NCBI GenBank assembly: GCA_014381825.1
Contig: JACNKX010000088.1
Coordinates: 1 to 64,000 of the forward strand
Source of the DNA: Planctomycetota bacterium
GTDB taxonomy: Bacteria; Planctomycetota; Planctomycetia; Pirellulales; Pirellulaceae
Direction: 5' to 3'
Length of the DNA stretch: 64,000 nt
The notes under the pieces were generated by a model. That model made no database searches and had not been told where the DNA came from. It saw only the letters and a program-made list of their open reading frames with translations. Shown piece by piece: positions 51,956 to 62,242 of this stretch. The translations under genes and the position numbers were made by a program. The stretch's first letter is position 1. Each line of letters opens with the position of its first letter.

Positions 51956-54900
51956 ATGGGGTGTGGTCAGTCTATCAACAGTTGGGGAAGACGCTCCCTC
52001 CGATATCATCGCACGAAACGTCGGGGCTTGATTTTGGAGTCGCTCGAACAGCGACTCGCGCTAGCTGGAGTCGACTTCGGCGATGCTCCTACTTCCGCAC
52101 AGTCCGGTTTCTCGCAGAGCTATCCGACGTTAGCTCGGCAAGATGGTGCGGCCCACGAGGCGGTTGGACCGCAACTCGGGCCAACTCGCGTCGCAACTTC
52201 GGATGGCCAGCCGTCGTATGACGCACGAGTCAGTTTTGAACAAGTGCAACGAACTCAGATTGGGCATGGAGGAGCGCCTCAGGCAATCGAGATTGCTGAC
52301 TTCAACAATGACGGCATTCTGGATGCAGTGACGGCGAATTCCGCATCCGAAGAAGTGTCAGTGTTCTTCGGTGATGGCAGCGGTTCGCTTCTCCGGCCAG
52401 TGCATACAAGCTTGCGCGGGGCTACGCCTGCCGATTTGACAATCGGCGATGTGAACGCAGACGGAAACATGGATGTCGTGACCGTCAATACGAGTCGTGA
52501 CAGCGTGACTCTTCTTCTTGGTGACGGCAATGGAATGTTTCCGAACCCAGTCGAATACTGGCTCGCAGGCGACGGACCCGCGGACGCGGTCCTTGCCGAT
52601 GTTAACTCCGACGGCTTTCTGGATATTGTCACGGCGAACAATTCTAGCAACACCATCTCGATCCTCACCGGAGATGCGGCTGGCCAGTTCACTCGATCCG
52701 TTGATGTCGTGTTACCAGGCGAGTACGGTGCGACCGGTCTTGCAGAGTCGGATTTGAACAACGATGGTCACACGGACCTCGTAGTTATCAACTGGCATTT
52801 GGACAACGTCGTCGTGTTGCTAAACAGAGGTGACGGCTCATACCTTGAAACCATCGAATACGACTTGGCGGGGGCAACGCATCCGACGGATGTACTCATT
52901 GCTGATTTGGATAGCGATGGGCACGCCGATGTGGTGTCGGCAAACAGCAGAAGCGGCGACATCGCAGTACTGTTGGGCAACGGAAATGGAACGCTTGGGT
53001 TGGCGGAACGCTATTGGTTGGACGGTCGTCCAACGACCATCCGCACGGTTGACGTCGACCATGACAGTACCCCTGATTTGATCGTCGCAAATGATCTGAC
53101 AGGCGATATTCGCGTCTTGCACGGACTCGGAAACGGCGAGTTTCAAGCACCGGCTATTATCGGTTTGAACGGAACGACGCCCTCAAGTCTTGCTGTCGGA
53201 GATTTGAACGGAGATGGCAATGTCGAATTCATCGTGGCGGACGATTATTCGCACGAGTTGGCTGTTGTTTTGACGCACGACGAAGGTATGTATCACGTCA
53301 CGGAAGATTTGAACCTTCGGCACGGAGACAATCCACAAGCGATCGCGGCGGTCGATTTCAATGCGGATGGATTCGTCGATCTCGCCACGGCGAATGCGTT
53401 AAGCGATGACGTGACGATCCTGCTGGGACGGAACGATGGGAGCTTCGAGCCGCCCACTTATGCGCGCCTCGCCTTTGGTGACGAGCCTCGATCCATCGTT
53501 GTGGGTGACATCAACAACGATGGAGTGCAGGACCTAGTGACGGGCAACTGGGGAAGTGACAACATTTCGATCCTTTACGGAGATGCGAACGGCACGATTG
53601 GCGAACAGCGAACAATCAGTCTGACTGGAGGGGTTGCTCCCGCGGCAATAGCGATCGGCGATCTCAACGGGGACGGTTGGGCCGACCTTGTTACTGCGAA
53701 CTCAAAGAGTCGTGACTCCTCCGAAGACCATACGATTTCTGTTGTCCAAAGCGATGGATTAGGAGGCTTTCATCGCGCGGTGGTTCTTCCGCTTGGGCAT
53801 CGCGGGAGTCCTAGTGCGGTTGTGATCCGAGACTTCAACGGAGATTCGAGGCCAGATATCGCAGTTGCAAATGCCACGGGCAACGACGTCTCGGTTCTTA
53901 TACAGGCCACCAACGGGGACTTCGATCTTTCCGCGAACATCTCGCTTGAACAAGGTGCGACGCCGCGCGCGATCACTGCTGGTGATTTCGACGACAACGG
54001 CACGGTTGACTTGGCAACCGCGAATCAGGGCAGTGACGACATCGCGATATTGTTGGGAACTGGTGACGGAAGTTTCGCCGCAGCGAGAATCCTCGGAGTC
54101 GGTCGTGAGCCGTCGTCAATTGTGACCTACGACTTCAACCGAGACGGTATGGATGACATAGCAACCGGCGACGAGGATACTGATACTGTGTCTATTGTGC
54201 TGGCGAATGGCGATGGGACGTTCGCTACCGCAATTGCGTACCAGCTAGACGCGAGCAACACATATCCACCGCCTAAGTTCGGCCTGCGGTCACTGGCGAT
54301 TAGTGATTTTGACGGAGACGATTTGCCAGACATCGCAACGGCGAACGTAGTTGCCGATTCTGTCTCAATATTGTTAGGGAGCCAGCAATTTTCGTATGGT
54401 GGCCCAATTCGCTATCGGACGAATAGTGGCGACGATCCGACAGATGTCGCCTATGGAGACTTCGACAGTGATACCATCCCCGACATGATTGTCGCCAATG
54501 CGGCTAGTCATGATCTCTCGTTGTATTCCGGATACGGTGACGGGACTTTCTCGGAGCCCGTTTTTGTACCACTGCCAGGCGGTGAATCTCCCGTTGCTAT
54601 TCGAGTTGTCGATTTGAATGATGATGGTCACGCAGATGTAGTCACTGCTAATCAAAACAGCAATGACGTGAGTGTGCTGCTAGGCGGTGGTGATGGAACT
54701 TTTCCGTCTAATGTCCGAATCGGCCTGCAAGGTGGAGTTGAACCTAGAGATATTCTGCTGGTGGACCTCACGGACGACGGGCGTTTGGACATCGTTACGG
54801 CCAACAGAGCGAGTAGGGACTTGACCCTGCTGGTTGGCAACGGCGATGGGAGCTTTCAGGTTCCGCAACGCATTGATGCGGGGCGGAATGGGATTCCCAT

Positions 54901-57900
54901 CTCATTGGGCGTTGGCGACGTGAACAGTGACGGTCGGTCTGACGTGGTTTTTGGAAGTGACTATCGGGAGTACGTCAGCATTTTGCTCAACCAAGGGAAT
55001 CGTGAGTTTTCGCTGATCAATGGAGACGATAGTGATGGTGCCTATCTGTTAGATCCCACGTTTGCTGATATCGACAGCGATGGCACACTGGATCTGCTTA
55101 CTCTTGATCGTTTCGACGTTGTACTCCAGCTTGGTGCCGGAGACGGAACTTTCGGGCAACGTGTCAGATACGAGTTGTCCGATCGGGAACTCCAACCGCA
55201 AGCACTGGAGATCGCGGATGTGAATCGTGATGGAGTACTTGACGTTGTTGTCGGCAAGAATCAACTCAGCATACTGTTGGGTAATTCGGATGGAACACTG
55301 CAATCACCTCTGACTTACCCCTCTCCCGTTGATCGTTCCGGTACGAGCAGCCAACTCGCGCGGGCCGGCTTGACTCTGTTTGACGTAAATAGTGACGACG
55401 TGCTGGACGTGACGATGACGGTACCCGGTGACAGAATACTCGTCGTCCTTGGAACTGGTGACGGTACATTTCATTCACCGGCTTTGCAAACGATTTTACG
55501 GGGTGATTCCCATGAAAGGATGGCAATTGGTGACCTTAACGGAGACGGTCGAATAGATGTCGTCACCACTGGCTCGGACAGAAGCTATCGAACGGGCATC
55601 GGCAGCCATGATATCTCGGCCTTAATTGCCAACGGCTCTGGTTTCGATGCGCCGCTGCACTTTGGGCTTGGTGGCGGCTTGGAGCCGGTGGATGTCGCGC
55701 TCGGTGATTTGAACGGGGATGGCGTGCTTGATGCAGTTACGGCAAACGGCGAAACGAACAGCGTCTCGTTATTGTTGGGGAATGGCGACGGCACCTTCCG
55801 TTTCTCGGGCAGCCCCAGCTTGGGCACAGATCGAAGCAGTCTCGAACAGGTTGAACTCGTTGACCTCAGCGAGGACGGGTTACTCGATGTTGTGGTGTTG
55901 GACCGCACGGGTGATGCCATTCTGGTGCTGCTGGGAAAAGGCGATGGCATGTTTGGGACCGTAATTCGAGTTTTCGTACCGAACAACCACGACCCAAACG
56001 CAGTTGTGGTAGCCGACTTCAATAGCGACGGGCACGTCGATCTTGCCACGTCCAATCGAAACGATGACAGCATTTCGGTGTTGTTGGGAGTTGGAGACGG
56101 CACGTTCGCGGTCGCGATCGACAGCCTTTTGCCAGCCGCCGCGACGCCGATCAGTATCGACTCGGCGGACCTAGACAGCGATGGTAGGTTAGACATCGTC
56201 GTTGGTGCCTCCAACGGGAAGAGTATGGTCTTGCTCGGCAACGGTGATGGGACATTCGAGCCAGTAGCTCAGGTCGTCTTGCCCTACCGGCGTGATCCGG
56301 AATACATGACGCTTCGAGACGTCAACGGCGACGCCTTCATCGATCTTGTCTCATCCGACGGAACAAATGAATTGAGCGTGAGATTTGGCGACGGTAGCGG
56401 AGCGTTTGCGGGAGGGAAAGATTACTATTTATCGGGAGCAGCAGATATTGATCTCGTCGATGTTGATGGCGACGGCGAGTTAGACATCATCGCGTTAAAT
56501 TCTTACGACAACGACCTCACCGTTTTTCAAGGTGATGGCGGTGGAGGCTTCTCATGGAGTGGTGAGTTCAAAACTAGTTCCGGTGCCGCCCCTGAAGCGA
56601 TTGCCCTCGCCGACTTGAACGGTGATGAGGTACTCGATGTCATCACGGCCAATCCAAACAGTAACGATCTCGCGATTGCGATTGGATACGGGGACGGGAT
56701 GTTTCGCACGGCCGGCTATGTGCCGTTACAGGCTGGACAAGAGCCGTTCGTTGTCGCAGTCGTGGATGTCAACCAAGACGAGATACCAGACGTGCTGACT
56801 GGGAACCGGCGAAGCAACGACCTGTCGCTTCTGCTTGGAACTGGTGATGGAATATTTGCGCCTCCAACGTCGCTCACAGTCGCCAGCGCGGGCCAACTAG
56901 TAGACTTGAAGTTCTCGGACTTGAATTTTGATGAAGTTCCCGATGCTGTCGTAGCGGATCGCGATGGAACAATCTCAGTCATGCAGGGATTAGGTGACGG
57001 AACTCTTGGAGACGGTGATGCCTACGAAACAGAGAGGCGGATCGTCGGGATCGCCATCGATCGTGTCAATGGCGATGCTTCACCGGATGTAGTTGCATGG
57101 GGAAGCTCGAATGAAGTTACGTTCCTGCTTGGTACTGAAAGCGGAGCGTTACTGACTCCAATGACGATCGCTCTGGAGTCGGTTACGGCCGTACGCGATC
57201 TAGCTTTTGCGGATCTTAACGCTGACACACACGTTGACATCGTTGTGCTTGATGACGCGGCGAATGCCATCATCCTGCAGCGGGGAAACGGCGATGGAAG
57301 CTTCGCGCTTGCCTCGCGGGTCGACCTGCCGCCGCTCCTGCGTCCCACGAGTATTGCAGTCCACGACTTTGAAGTGGACGGTTCGCCGGATGTCGTTCTG
57401 ACCGACGGATTCACCAATAGCGAGTTTGTATTACGTGGCTTTGGAGATTTTACCATCGGTCCCTTGCGTGAGATCGAAGTTGGCGAAGCAGTCTCCGATT
57501 TCTCGATTGGTGATGTGAATGGCGACGGCCATTCAGACGTTGTTGCAGCAAATCGGGAGACAAGTTCCTACGTAGTCGCGCTTGGCAACGGTGACGGGAG
57601 CTTTCGCTCACACGCCATTGCTTCGACAGGGAGAGGAGAGCCCAGTCGCGCCAGTTTAGCTGACGTGAACGGAGACGGCTTGTTGGACGTTCTCGTTCCA
57701 TCGAGCGACGCGGAAATGTTGGTGATGCTGAACGACGGTGATGGAGAGTTGCTCGCACCGTTAAGCGTCCCGACGTCATTTGGTGGAAATGTGGCTGGTA
57801 TCGCGGACTTGAATGCGGACGGACTCGAAGATGTTGTTACCGCTATTGGGCCCAGTGTTGACAACGCCGTCTTGTCGCTCATCGCGACCGGCGAAGGGGA

Positions 57901-60900
57901 TCTTCTTCCAGTTAGTGTGTGGGAGTCGACTTGGAGTCATCCACATTCCCTGGTGTTGCGCGATTTTAATGCTGACGGACATGTCGATGCGTTACGAGGG
58001 ACACTCGAAAGCGTGGAGGTGGGATTTGGTGACGGTAGCGGTGCCTTTCATCAGGGACAACGCATTGATGGTGGTCGGAGAGCGAATCTAGTTTCCTCAG
58101 CGGATTTGGATAGTGATGGGGATTCTGATGCGTTGCTCGGCAACTGGTACACCGATGGCGTCAGCGTACTCTTCAGTAATGGCGATGGAACCTTTCGACG
58201 GGGAAACGATATCGACGTCAAAGCTCCACGGGTGATATTGTCGGGTGATGTGAATCACGATGGTCTAGCCGATGTCGTTACAGTTCGATCCGACGGGGGT
58301 TCAGTCTTACTGGGCAACGGAGATGGCAGTTTTCAAGATGAGCTACCGATCCTTGCAGAAACCACGTCGTCTCGCACCAAACTTTTCGATGCCGACGGGG
58401 ATGGCAACTTGGACTTGATGATTCCGAGCCGAGACGGCGTCCGCATTTGGACAGGAAGCGGCGACGGTCGATTCGACCAAGCTATCGATATTCCCCTTGC
58501 TAACTCGTATGGCAGCATTGATGTTGGGGACTTGAATCTTGATGGTGTCGCTGACTTTGTGGCGACCGATGTCGCTGCGGATGAGGTGTTGTTGCTGTTG
58601 TCCGGAGAGGGAGTGTCGTTTTCGGCACCACACCACATTCCCATCGGCTCCGGCCTCGCGCCATCACGATTGTTGACGCACGACATCAACCAGGACGGCA
58701 GGGAGGATCTGCTCGCCTTGAACAGCGATAGCGATGACATCACTGTCTTGCACGCGACTTCGAAGGGCAAGTTAGAGGTGAGTGAGCCAATCCGCCTTGA
58801 ACCAGGTGCGCAGCCAATCGATGCTGTCATCGGCGATTTCAACAGCGATGGCATTGGTGACCTGATGACGCTCAATGCCGGTAAGACGACTGCGGATGTC
58901 GCTTTGCTCCTTGGTGCTGAGAACGGGACCTTTGGCGAACCCAGCTACATCATGTCTCCAAATGCGTATACACTCGCGGTCGCGGACTTGAATTTGGACG
59001 GCAAACTGGATTTCGTTACAGCCAATGGGCGAAGTTACGACTATACCTTGGGCAGGTCCGTCGGCGCGATCAGCGTGACGATTGGGAACGGTGCCGGAAG
59101 TTTCCAGCCACGAACAACCATCGCACTCCGCGGAATGGACGACGTGCGTGGTGCAACGATTGGCGATTTCAATGAAGATGGGGCTCCTGACATTGTGACG
59201 TGGAATCCCGCGTCCGGCGATGCATTGGTGATGGTTGGCAATGGCGATGGGACATTTCAAAGCGCGCTCTCCATCGATCTTGGCCATATTACTTCGCCAG
59301 AATCTATCACGGTCGCGGATGTGAACGATGATCGTCATCTTGATTTGATTGGAATTAGTGGCGAATCCCATCGCGCATACATTGTTTATGGAGTGGGAGA
59401 TGCGTCGTTTCTACCAGCGGTGGCACTTGGGGCAACGAGAATTCAGTATCCACAGCGAGTCCAAGTCTCGGACTTGAATAGAGACGGAGTGTTGGACTTA
59501 GCGTTTGCTCAAGCTTATGGGGCGGTGACACTTCTCGGGGACGGAGACGGAAACTTCAGGGAGTGGATGGAGATCGTTCCGGGAGCCCATAACAACGTTG
59601 GCATCATCCCACAGCCAAATGTTTGGCGTAACAGTGGCTCTTTTGATGTTGCGTTCCTGGATGTTGACGGTGATGGTTCCCGGGATCTTGTGACAGCGAA
59701 CCGTCAGCATCATGACTTGACGGTTGCCGTTGGTGACGGGAACGGTGCGTTTGTTGTGCCCACCGTGGCTGACTTCGCACAGGCCATTCGTCCAGCATGG
59801 ATCGATTCCGCCGATTTCAATGAAGATGGTGCCGTCGACATCATCACAATGAACTACTCTACCAATGACATCGCCGTGATGCTTGGCACGGCAGACGGTT
59901 CGTTTGACGTGCCTAATATCTCCAAATTCTATATAGGCGCCGTTCCCGAATCAGTTTCAGTTGCTGACTTGAACCGAGACGGTCATCTGGACTTGCTTCT
60001 TGAGACGAACGCCGTGTTGATGCTGGGTAACGGTGACGGATCGTTTCAGGAACCAGAGCGTCTAGATCTCTCTTCCGGACGCGGTCCCCTAATGTCCAGG
60101 CCAGCAGATGTCAATTCGGATGGTATCCTTGATGTTGTGTCCGTCGCCATACTCGGCTCAGGCTATGTCGCTTCAGTCGGGATCGGAACGACGAACGGAG
60201 GGTTTCAAGAAGCAGTCGTCATTCCGATTGAAATTGATGCCACGCCGAGTGACTTACTACTTACAGATTTGAACAGTGACGGCAACATTGATATCGTGCT
60301 CGCGCATGGCTACGAAGAGTGGTTGTCGGTTCTTTTCGGCAATTCAGATGGCACGTTCTCCTCCGCCGCACCGGTTGGAATTGGGACGAGCGTCTATGAT
60401 CGAAAGATCACCTCGGCTGACTTCAATCGTGACGGATTTCCAGATTTAGTCGTCGCTGACTATGGTGAACCAGGCCAGATACTAATCGGGAACGGTGACG
60501 GTACGTTTCATGTTGGCAATCCCATCGTCTCAAAAATCACCGATCCAACCTATCACGTGACGGTTGCTGACTTGGATGGCGACGATCGGCCAGATGTAGT
60601 TCTTACTTCGCCGTACCGCTCCGAAGTGTCACTGCATTTTGGCAATGGGGACGGAACGTTTCGGCCTGCGGAGTATATGTATCTATGCGGCAGCGGCGGT
60701 GTTCAGGCGGTCACGGCCAATCTAAACGGTGACGAGCAAGTTGATTTGGCATTCGCGACTCGTAACCTCAGCGAGATCGTCACCTTCATCGGGGACAGGG
60801 ACGACGGAATAACCATTCCCAACGAGGGCCATTTGTTCAGAGGTGTTTCCGCGAGCCTTCGGGTAGATTTGCGGAATGCCGACCCAAACGCCAACTATCT

Positions 60901-62161
60901 CGACGCTTGGATCGATTTCAATCGAGACGGTGATTGGGACGACCTTGGCGAACAGGTTTTGAAGTCCAACTCGCTCGGTACCACAGACGGGACCGTCCAG
61001 GTTGAATTTGCCGTTCCGGAAGATGCGTCGCCCGGTGAAACATTTGCACGTTTTCGTCTCAGCACGACTGGCGAGCTAGCTCCAAGAGGAACTGCCGAGG
61101 ATGGCGAAGTGGAAGACTATGCGGTCACGATCCTTGATGATCATGCCACGTTCAATGTGGAATTCGATCTTGCTGCGCGCGATATGCTGCCGGGTGCGAT
61201 TCGTGTTGAAGCTGCAGGTAGCGAGTTCGTTCTCCGCAACGGGAATATCGAACTCTACCGCCTGCCTATCGGCTCGGTGGGGGCGATTAGGATCCTCGGA
61301 ACAAACGCAGACGACGACATACGCGTTGAACTCCCCGACGAACTCCTCGCTCGTGTTACGATCCAAGGACGCGAAGGCAGCGATACGTTGGCGCTGTCCG
61401 ATTCGGAACAACTCCAGCTTCTCGACAGTGCTTCCCAACAGCTACAAAGTATCGAGATGTTCGACCTCCGCGATGCGCGTAGCGAAGCGTTGTCGTTTGG
61501 CACTCTTGGCGACGGCCCCGACGAGACTACGGTGCATGTGAGGCTTGACAGCGGTGACACAGTGCGCTCGGATCACGGATGGGTTCTGGAGAACCCGACG
61601 ATTGAAAACGATTCGTTCTATCGTGTTGTTCGGCGAGGCAATGTGCGTCTGTTGATCGACGCAATATCATCGTGGCAAAACCCAATTCACGTGATGGACA
61701 TCAACGGCAGCAACAGTTTCGAGCCCATTGACGTTCTATTGGTCATCAACGCCTTGAAGGAGAGAAGTGTATCCTTCTCGAATGCTCTACCAGACCCCAG
61801 CGACGTTGGGCTCGAAGCGTATCGCTATCTCGATACGAGCGGCGATGGGTTTCTTTCACCACTCGACGTGCTACTGGTGATCAACTATCTCGATCGCCCC
61901 CTGGGCAAGGCAGTGGCCGAAGGTGAATGGACATATCAAGAGCCGCCAAGCATGTCAGGAGTTGCAACCCTTTCTTTTATGAGGGCTCCGGCGGCTACGA
62001 TTGTTCCCGATCCTAGCAAGCAATTGCAGGTCGATTCTTCTTGGCCATCTGCGGTCGACGGTGCTATCAGTACGTGGACGCACGATCATCACGACGCCGA
62101 CGATCGCCACACCGACGAAGAAGTCGACGCGCTTGTCGATCTCGGACTGGAATTATCGTAG
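51956..62161 (+). CDS. Giant FG-GAP/VCBS repeat surface protein with dockerin-like end
   Basis: 3401 residues. The N-terminus RTKRRGLILESLEQRLALAG is the LE.LE.R..LA motif common at the start of large planctomycete extracellular proteins. Residues ~41-85 (DFGDAPTS..., YPTLARQDGAAHEAVGPQLG, DGQPS) begin a GDAP domain. The next ~2,900 residues are a long run of FG-GAP/VCBS repeats about 45-50 residues each (DLNGDGxxDxVTAN + LLGNGDGTF), each with a calcium-binding-like loop. The GDAP domain then resumes (DDGITIPNEG ... LDAWIDFNRDGDWDDLGEQ ... EDGEVEDYAV). The end has a dockerin-like pair (DINGSNSFEPIDVLLVINAL, DTSGDGFLSPLDVLLVINYL). GGGAGG precedes the ATG by 5 bases. Role in adhesion is inferred. 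Confidence 0.9.
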   Translation: MGCGQSINSWGRRSLRYHRTKRRGLILESLEQRLALAGVDFGDAPTSAQSGFSQSYPTLARQDGAAHEAVGPQLGPTRVATSDGQPSYDARVSFEQVQRTQIGHGGAPQAIEIADFNNDGILDAVTANSASEEVSVFFGDGSGSLLRPVHTSLRGATPADLTIGDVNADGNMDVVTVNTSRDSVTLLLGDGNGMFPNPVEYWLAGDGPADAVLADVNSDGFLDIVTANNSSNTISILTGDAAGQFTRSVDVVLPGEYGATGLAESDLNNDGHTDLVVINWHLDNVVVLLNRGDGSYLETIEYDLAGATHPTDVLIADLDSDGHADVVSANSRSGDIAVLLGNGNGTLGLAERYWLDGRPTTIRTVDVDHDSTPDLIVANDLTGDIRVLHGLGNGEFQAPAIIGLNGTTPSSLAVGDLNGDGNVEFIVADDYSHELAVVLTHDEGMYHVTEDLNLRHGDNPQAIAAVDFNADGFVDLATANALSDDVTILLGRNDGSFEPPTYARLAFGDEPRSIVVGDINNDGVQDLVTGNWGSDNISILYGDANGTIGEQRTISLTGGVAPAAIAIGDLNGDGWADLVTANSKSRDSSEDHTISVVQSDGLGGFHRAVVLPLGHRGSPSAVVIRDFNGDSRPDIAVANATGNDVSVLIQATNGDFDLSANISLEQGATPRAITAGDFDDNGTVDLATANQGSDDIAILLGTGDGSFAAARILGVGREPSSIVTYDFNRDGMDDIATGDEDTDTVSIVLANGDGTFATAIAYQLDASNTYPPPKFGLRSLAISDFDGDDLPDIATANVVADSVSILLGSQQFSYGGPIRYRTNSGDDPTDVAYGDFDSDTIPDMIVANAASHDLSLYSGYGDGTFSEPVFVPLPGGESPVAIRVVDLNDDGHADVVTANQNSNDVSVLLGGGDGTFPSNVRIGLQGGVEPRDILLVDLTDDGRLDIVTANRASRDLTLLVGNGDGSFQVPQRIDAGRNGIPISLGVGDVNSDGRSDVVFGSDYREYVSILLNQGNREFSLINGDDSDGAYLLDPTFADIDSDGTLDLLTLDRFDVVLQLGAGDGTFGQRVRYELSDRELQPQALEIADVNRDGVLDVVVGKNQLSILLGNSDGTLQSPLTYPSPVDRSGTSSQLARAGLTLFDVNSDDVLDVTMTVPGDRILVVLGTGDGTFHSPALQTILRGDSHERMAIGDLNGDGRIDVVTTGSDRSYRTGIGSHDISALIANGSGFDAPLHFGLGGGLEPVDVALGDLNGDGVLDAVTANGETNSVSLLLGNGDGTFRFSGSPSLGTDRSSLEQVELVDLSEDGLLDVVVLDRTGDAILVLLGKGDGMFGTVIRVFVPNNHDPNAVVVADFNSDGHVDLATSNRNDDSISVLLGVGDGTFAVAIDSLLPAAATPISIDSADLDSDGRLDIVVGASNGKSMVLLGNGDGTFEPVAQVVLPYRRDPEYMTLRDVNGDAFIDLVSSDGTNELSVRFGDGSGAFAGGKDYYLSGAADIDLVDVDGDGELDIIALNSYDNDLTVFQGDGGGGFSWSGEFKTSSGAAPEAIALADLNGDEVLDVITANPNSNDLAIAIGYGDGMFRTAGYVPLQAGQEPFVVAVVDVNQDEIPDVLTGNRRSNDLSLLLGTGDGIFAPPTSLTVASAGQLVDLKFSDLNFDEVPDAVVADRDGTISVMQGLGDGTLGDGDAYETERRIVGIAIDRVNGDASPDVVAWGSSNEVTFLLGTESGALLTPMTIALESVTAVRDLAFADLNADTHVDIVVLDDAANAIILQRGNGDGSFALASRVDLPPLLRPTSIAVHDFEVDGSPDVVLTDGFTNSEFVLRGFGDFTIGPLREIEVGEAVSDFSIGDVNGDGHSDVVAANRETSSYVVALGNGDGSFRSHAIASTGRGEPSRASLADVNGDGLLDVLVPSSDAEMLVMLNDGDGELLAPLSVPTSFGGNVAGIADLNADGLEDVVTAIGPSVDNAVLSLIATGEGDLLPVSVWESTWSHPHSLVLRDFNADGHVDALRGTLESVEVGFGDGSGAFHQGQRIDGGRRANLVSSADLDSDGDSDALLGNWYTDGVSVLFSNGDGTFRRGNDIDVKAPRVILSGDVNHDGLADVVTVRSDGGSVLLGNGDGSFQDELPILAETTSSRTKLFDADGDGNLDLMIPSRDGVRIWTGSGDGRFDQAIDIPLANSYGSIDVGDLNLDGVADFVATDVAADEVLLLLSGEGVSFSAPHHIPIGSGLAPSRLLTHDINQDGREDLLALNSDSDDITVLHATSKGKLEVSEPIRLEPGAQPIDAVIGDFNSDGIGDLMTLNAGKTTADVALLLGAENGTFGEPSYIMSPNAYTLAVADLNLDGKLDFVTANGRSYDYTLGRSVGAISVTIGNGAGSFQPRTTIALRGMDDVRGATIGDFNEDGAPDIVTWNPASGDALVMVGNGDGTFQSALSIDLGHITSPESITVADVNDDRHLDLIGISGESHRAYIVYGVGDASFLPAVALGATRIQYPQRVQVSDLNRDGVLDLAFAQAYGAVTLLGDGDGNFREWMEIVPGAHNNVGIIPQPNVWRNSGSFDVAFLDVDGDGSRDLVTANRQHHDLTVAVGDGNGAFVVPTVADFAQAIRPAWIDSADFNEDGAVDIITMNYSTNDIAVMLGTADGSFDVPNISKFYIGAVPESVSVADLNRDGHLDLLLETNAVLMLGNGDGSFQEPERLDLSSGRGPLMSRPADVNSDGILDVVSVAILGSGYVASVGIGTTNGGFQEAVVIPIEIDATPSDLLLTDLNSDGNIDIVLAHGYEEWLSVLFGNSDGTFSSAAPVGIGTSVYDRKITSADFNRDGFPDLVVADYGEPGQILIGNGDGTFHVGNPIVSKITDPTYHVTVADLDGDDRPDVVLTSPYRSEVSLHFGNGDGTFRPAEYMYLCGSGGVQAVTANLNGDEQVDLAFATRNLSEIVTFIGDRDDGITIPNEGHLFRGVSASLRVDLRNADPNANYLDAWIDFNRDGDWDDLGEQVLKSNSLGTTDGTVQVEFAVPEDASPGETFARFRLSTTGELAPRGTAEDGEVEDYAVTILDDHATFNVEFDLAARDMLPGAIRVEAAGSEFVLRNGNIELYRLPIGSVGAIRILGTNADDDIRVELPDELLARVTIQGREGSDTLALSDSEQLQLLDSASQQLQSIEMFDLRDARSEALSFGTLGDGPDETTVHVRLDSGDTVRSDHGWVLENPTIENDSFYRVVRRGNVRLLIDAISSWQNPIHVMDINGSNSFEPIDVLLVINALKERSVSFSNALPDPSDVGLEAYRYLDTSGDGFLSPLDVLLVINYLDRPLGKAVAEGEWTYQEPPSMSGVATLSFMRAPAATIVPDPSKQLQVDSSWPSAVDGAISTWTHDHHDADDRHTDEEVDALVDLGLELS

Positions 62162-62242
62162 ATTCTAGCCATACCGTTTGCTTACTAGTAAACTGTTTGG
62201 TAAATCAGCTCTGCATCATTTCGAAGAGGAAGAACCAACCAC

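Noticed and set aside
52200-60800. Regular repeats considered as a possible CRISPR-like or tandem DNA array
   Set aside because: The periodicity is protein-level (FG-GAP repeats in one open frame); there are no identical DNA repeats with unique spacers.
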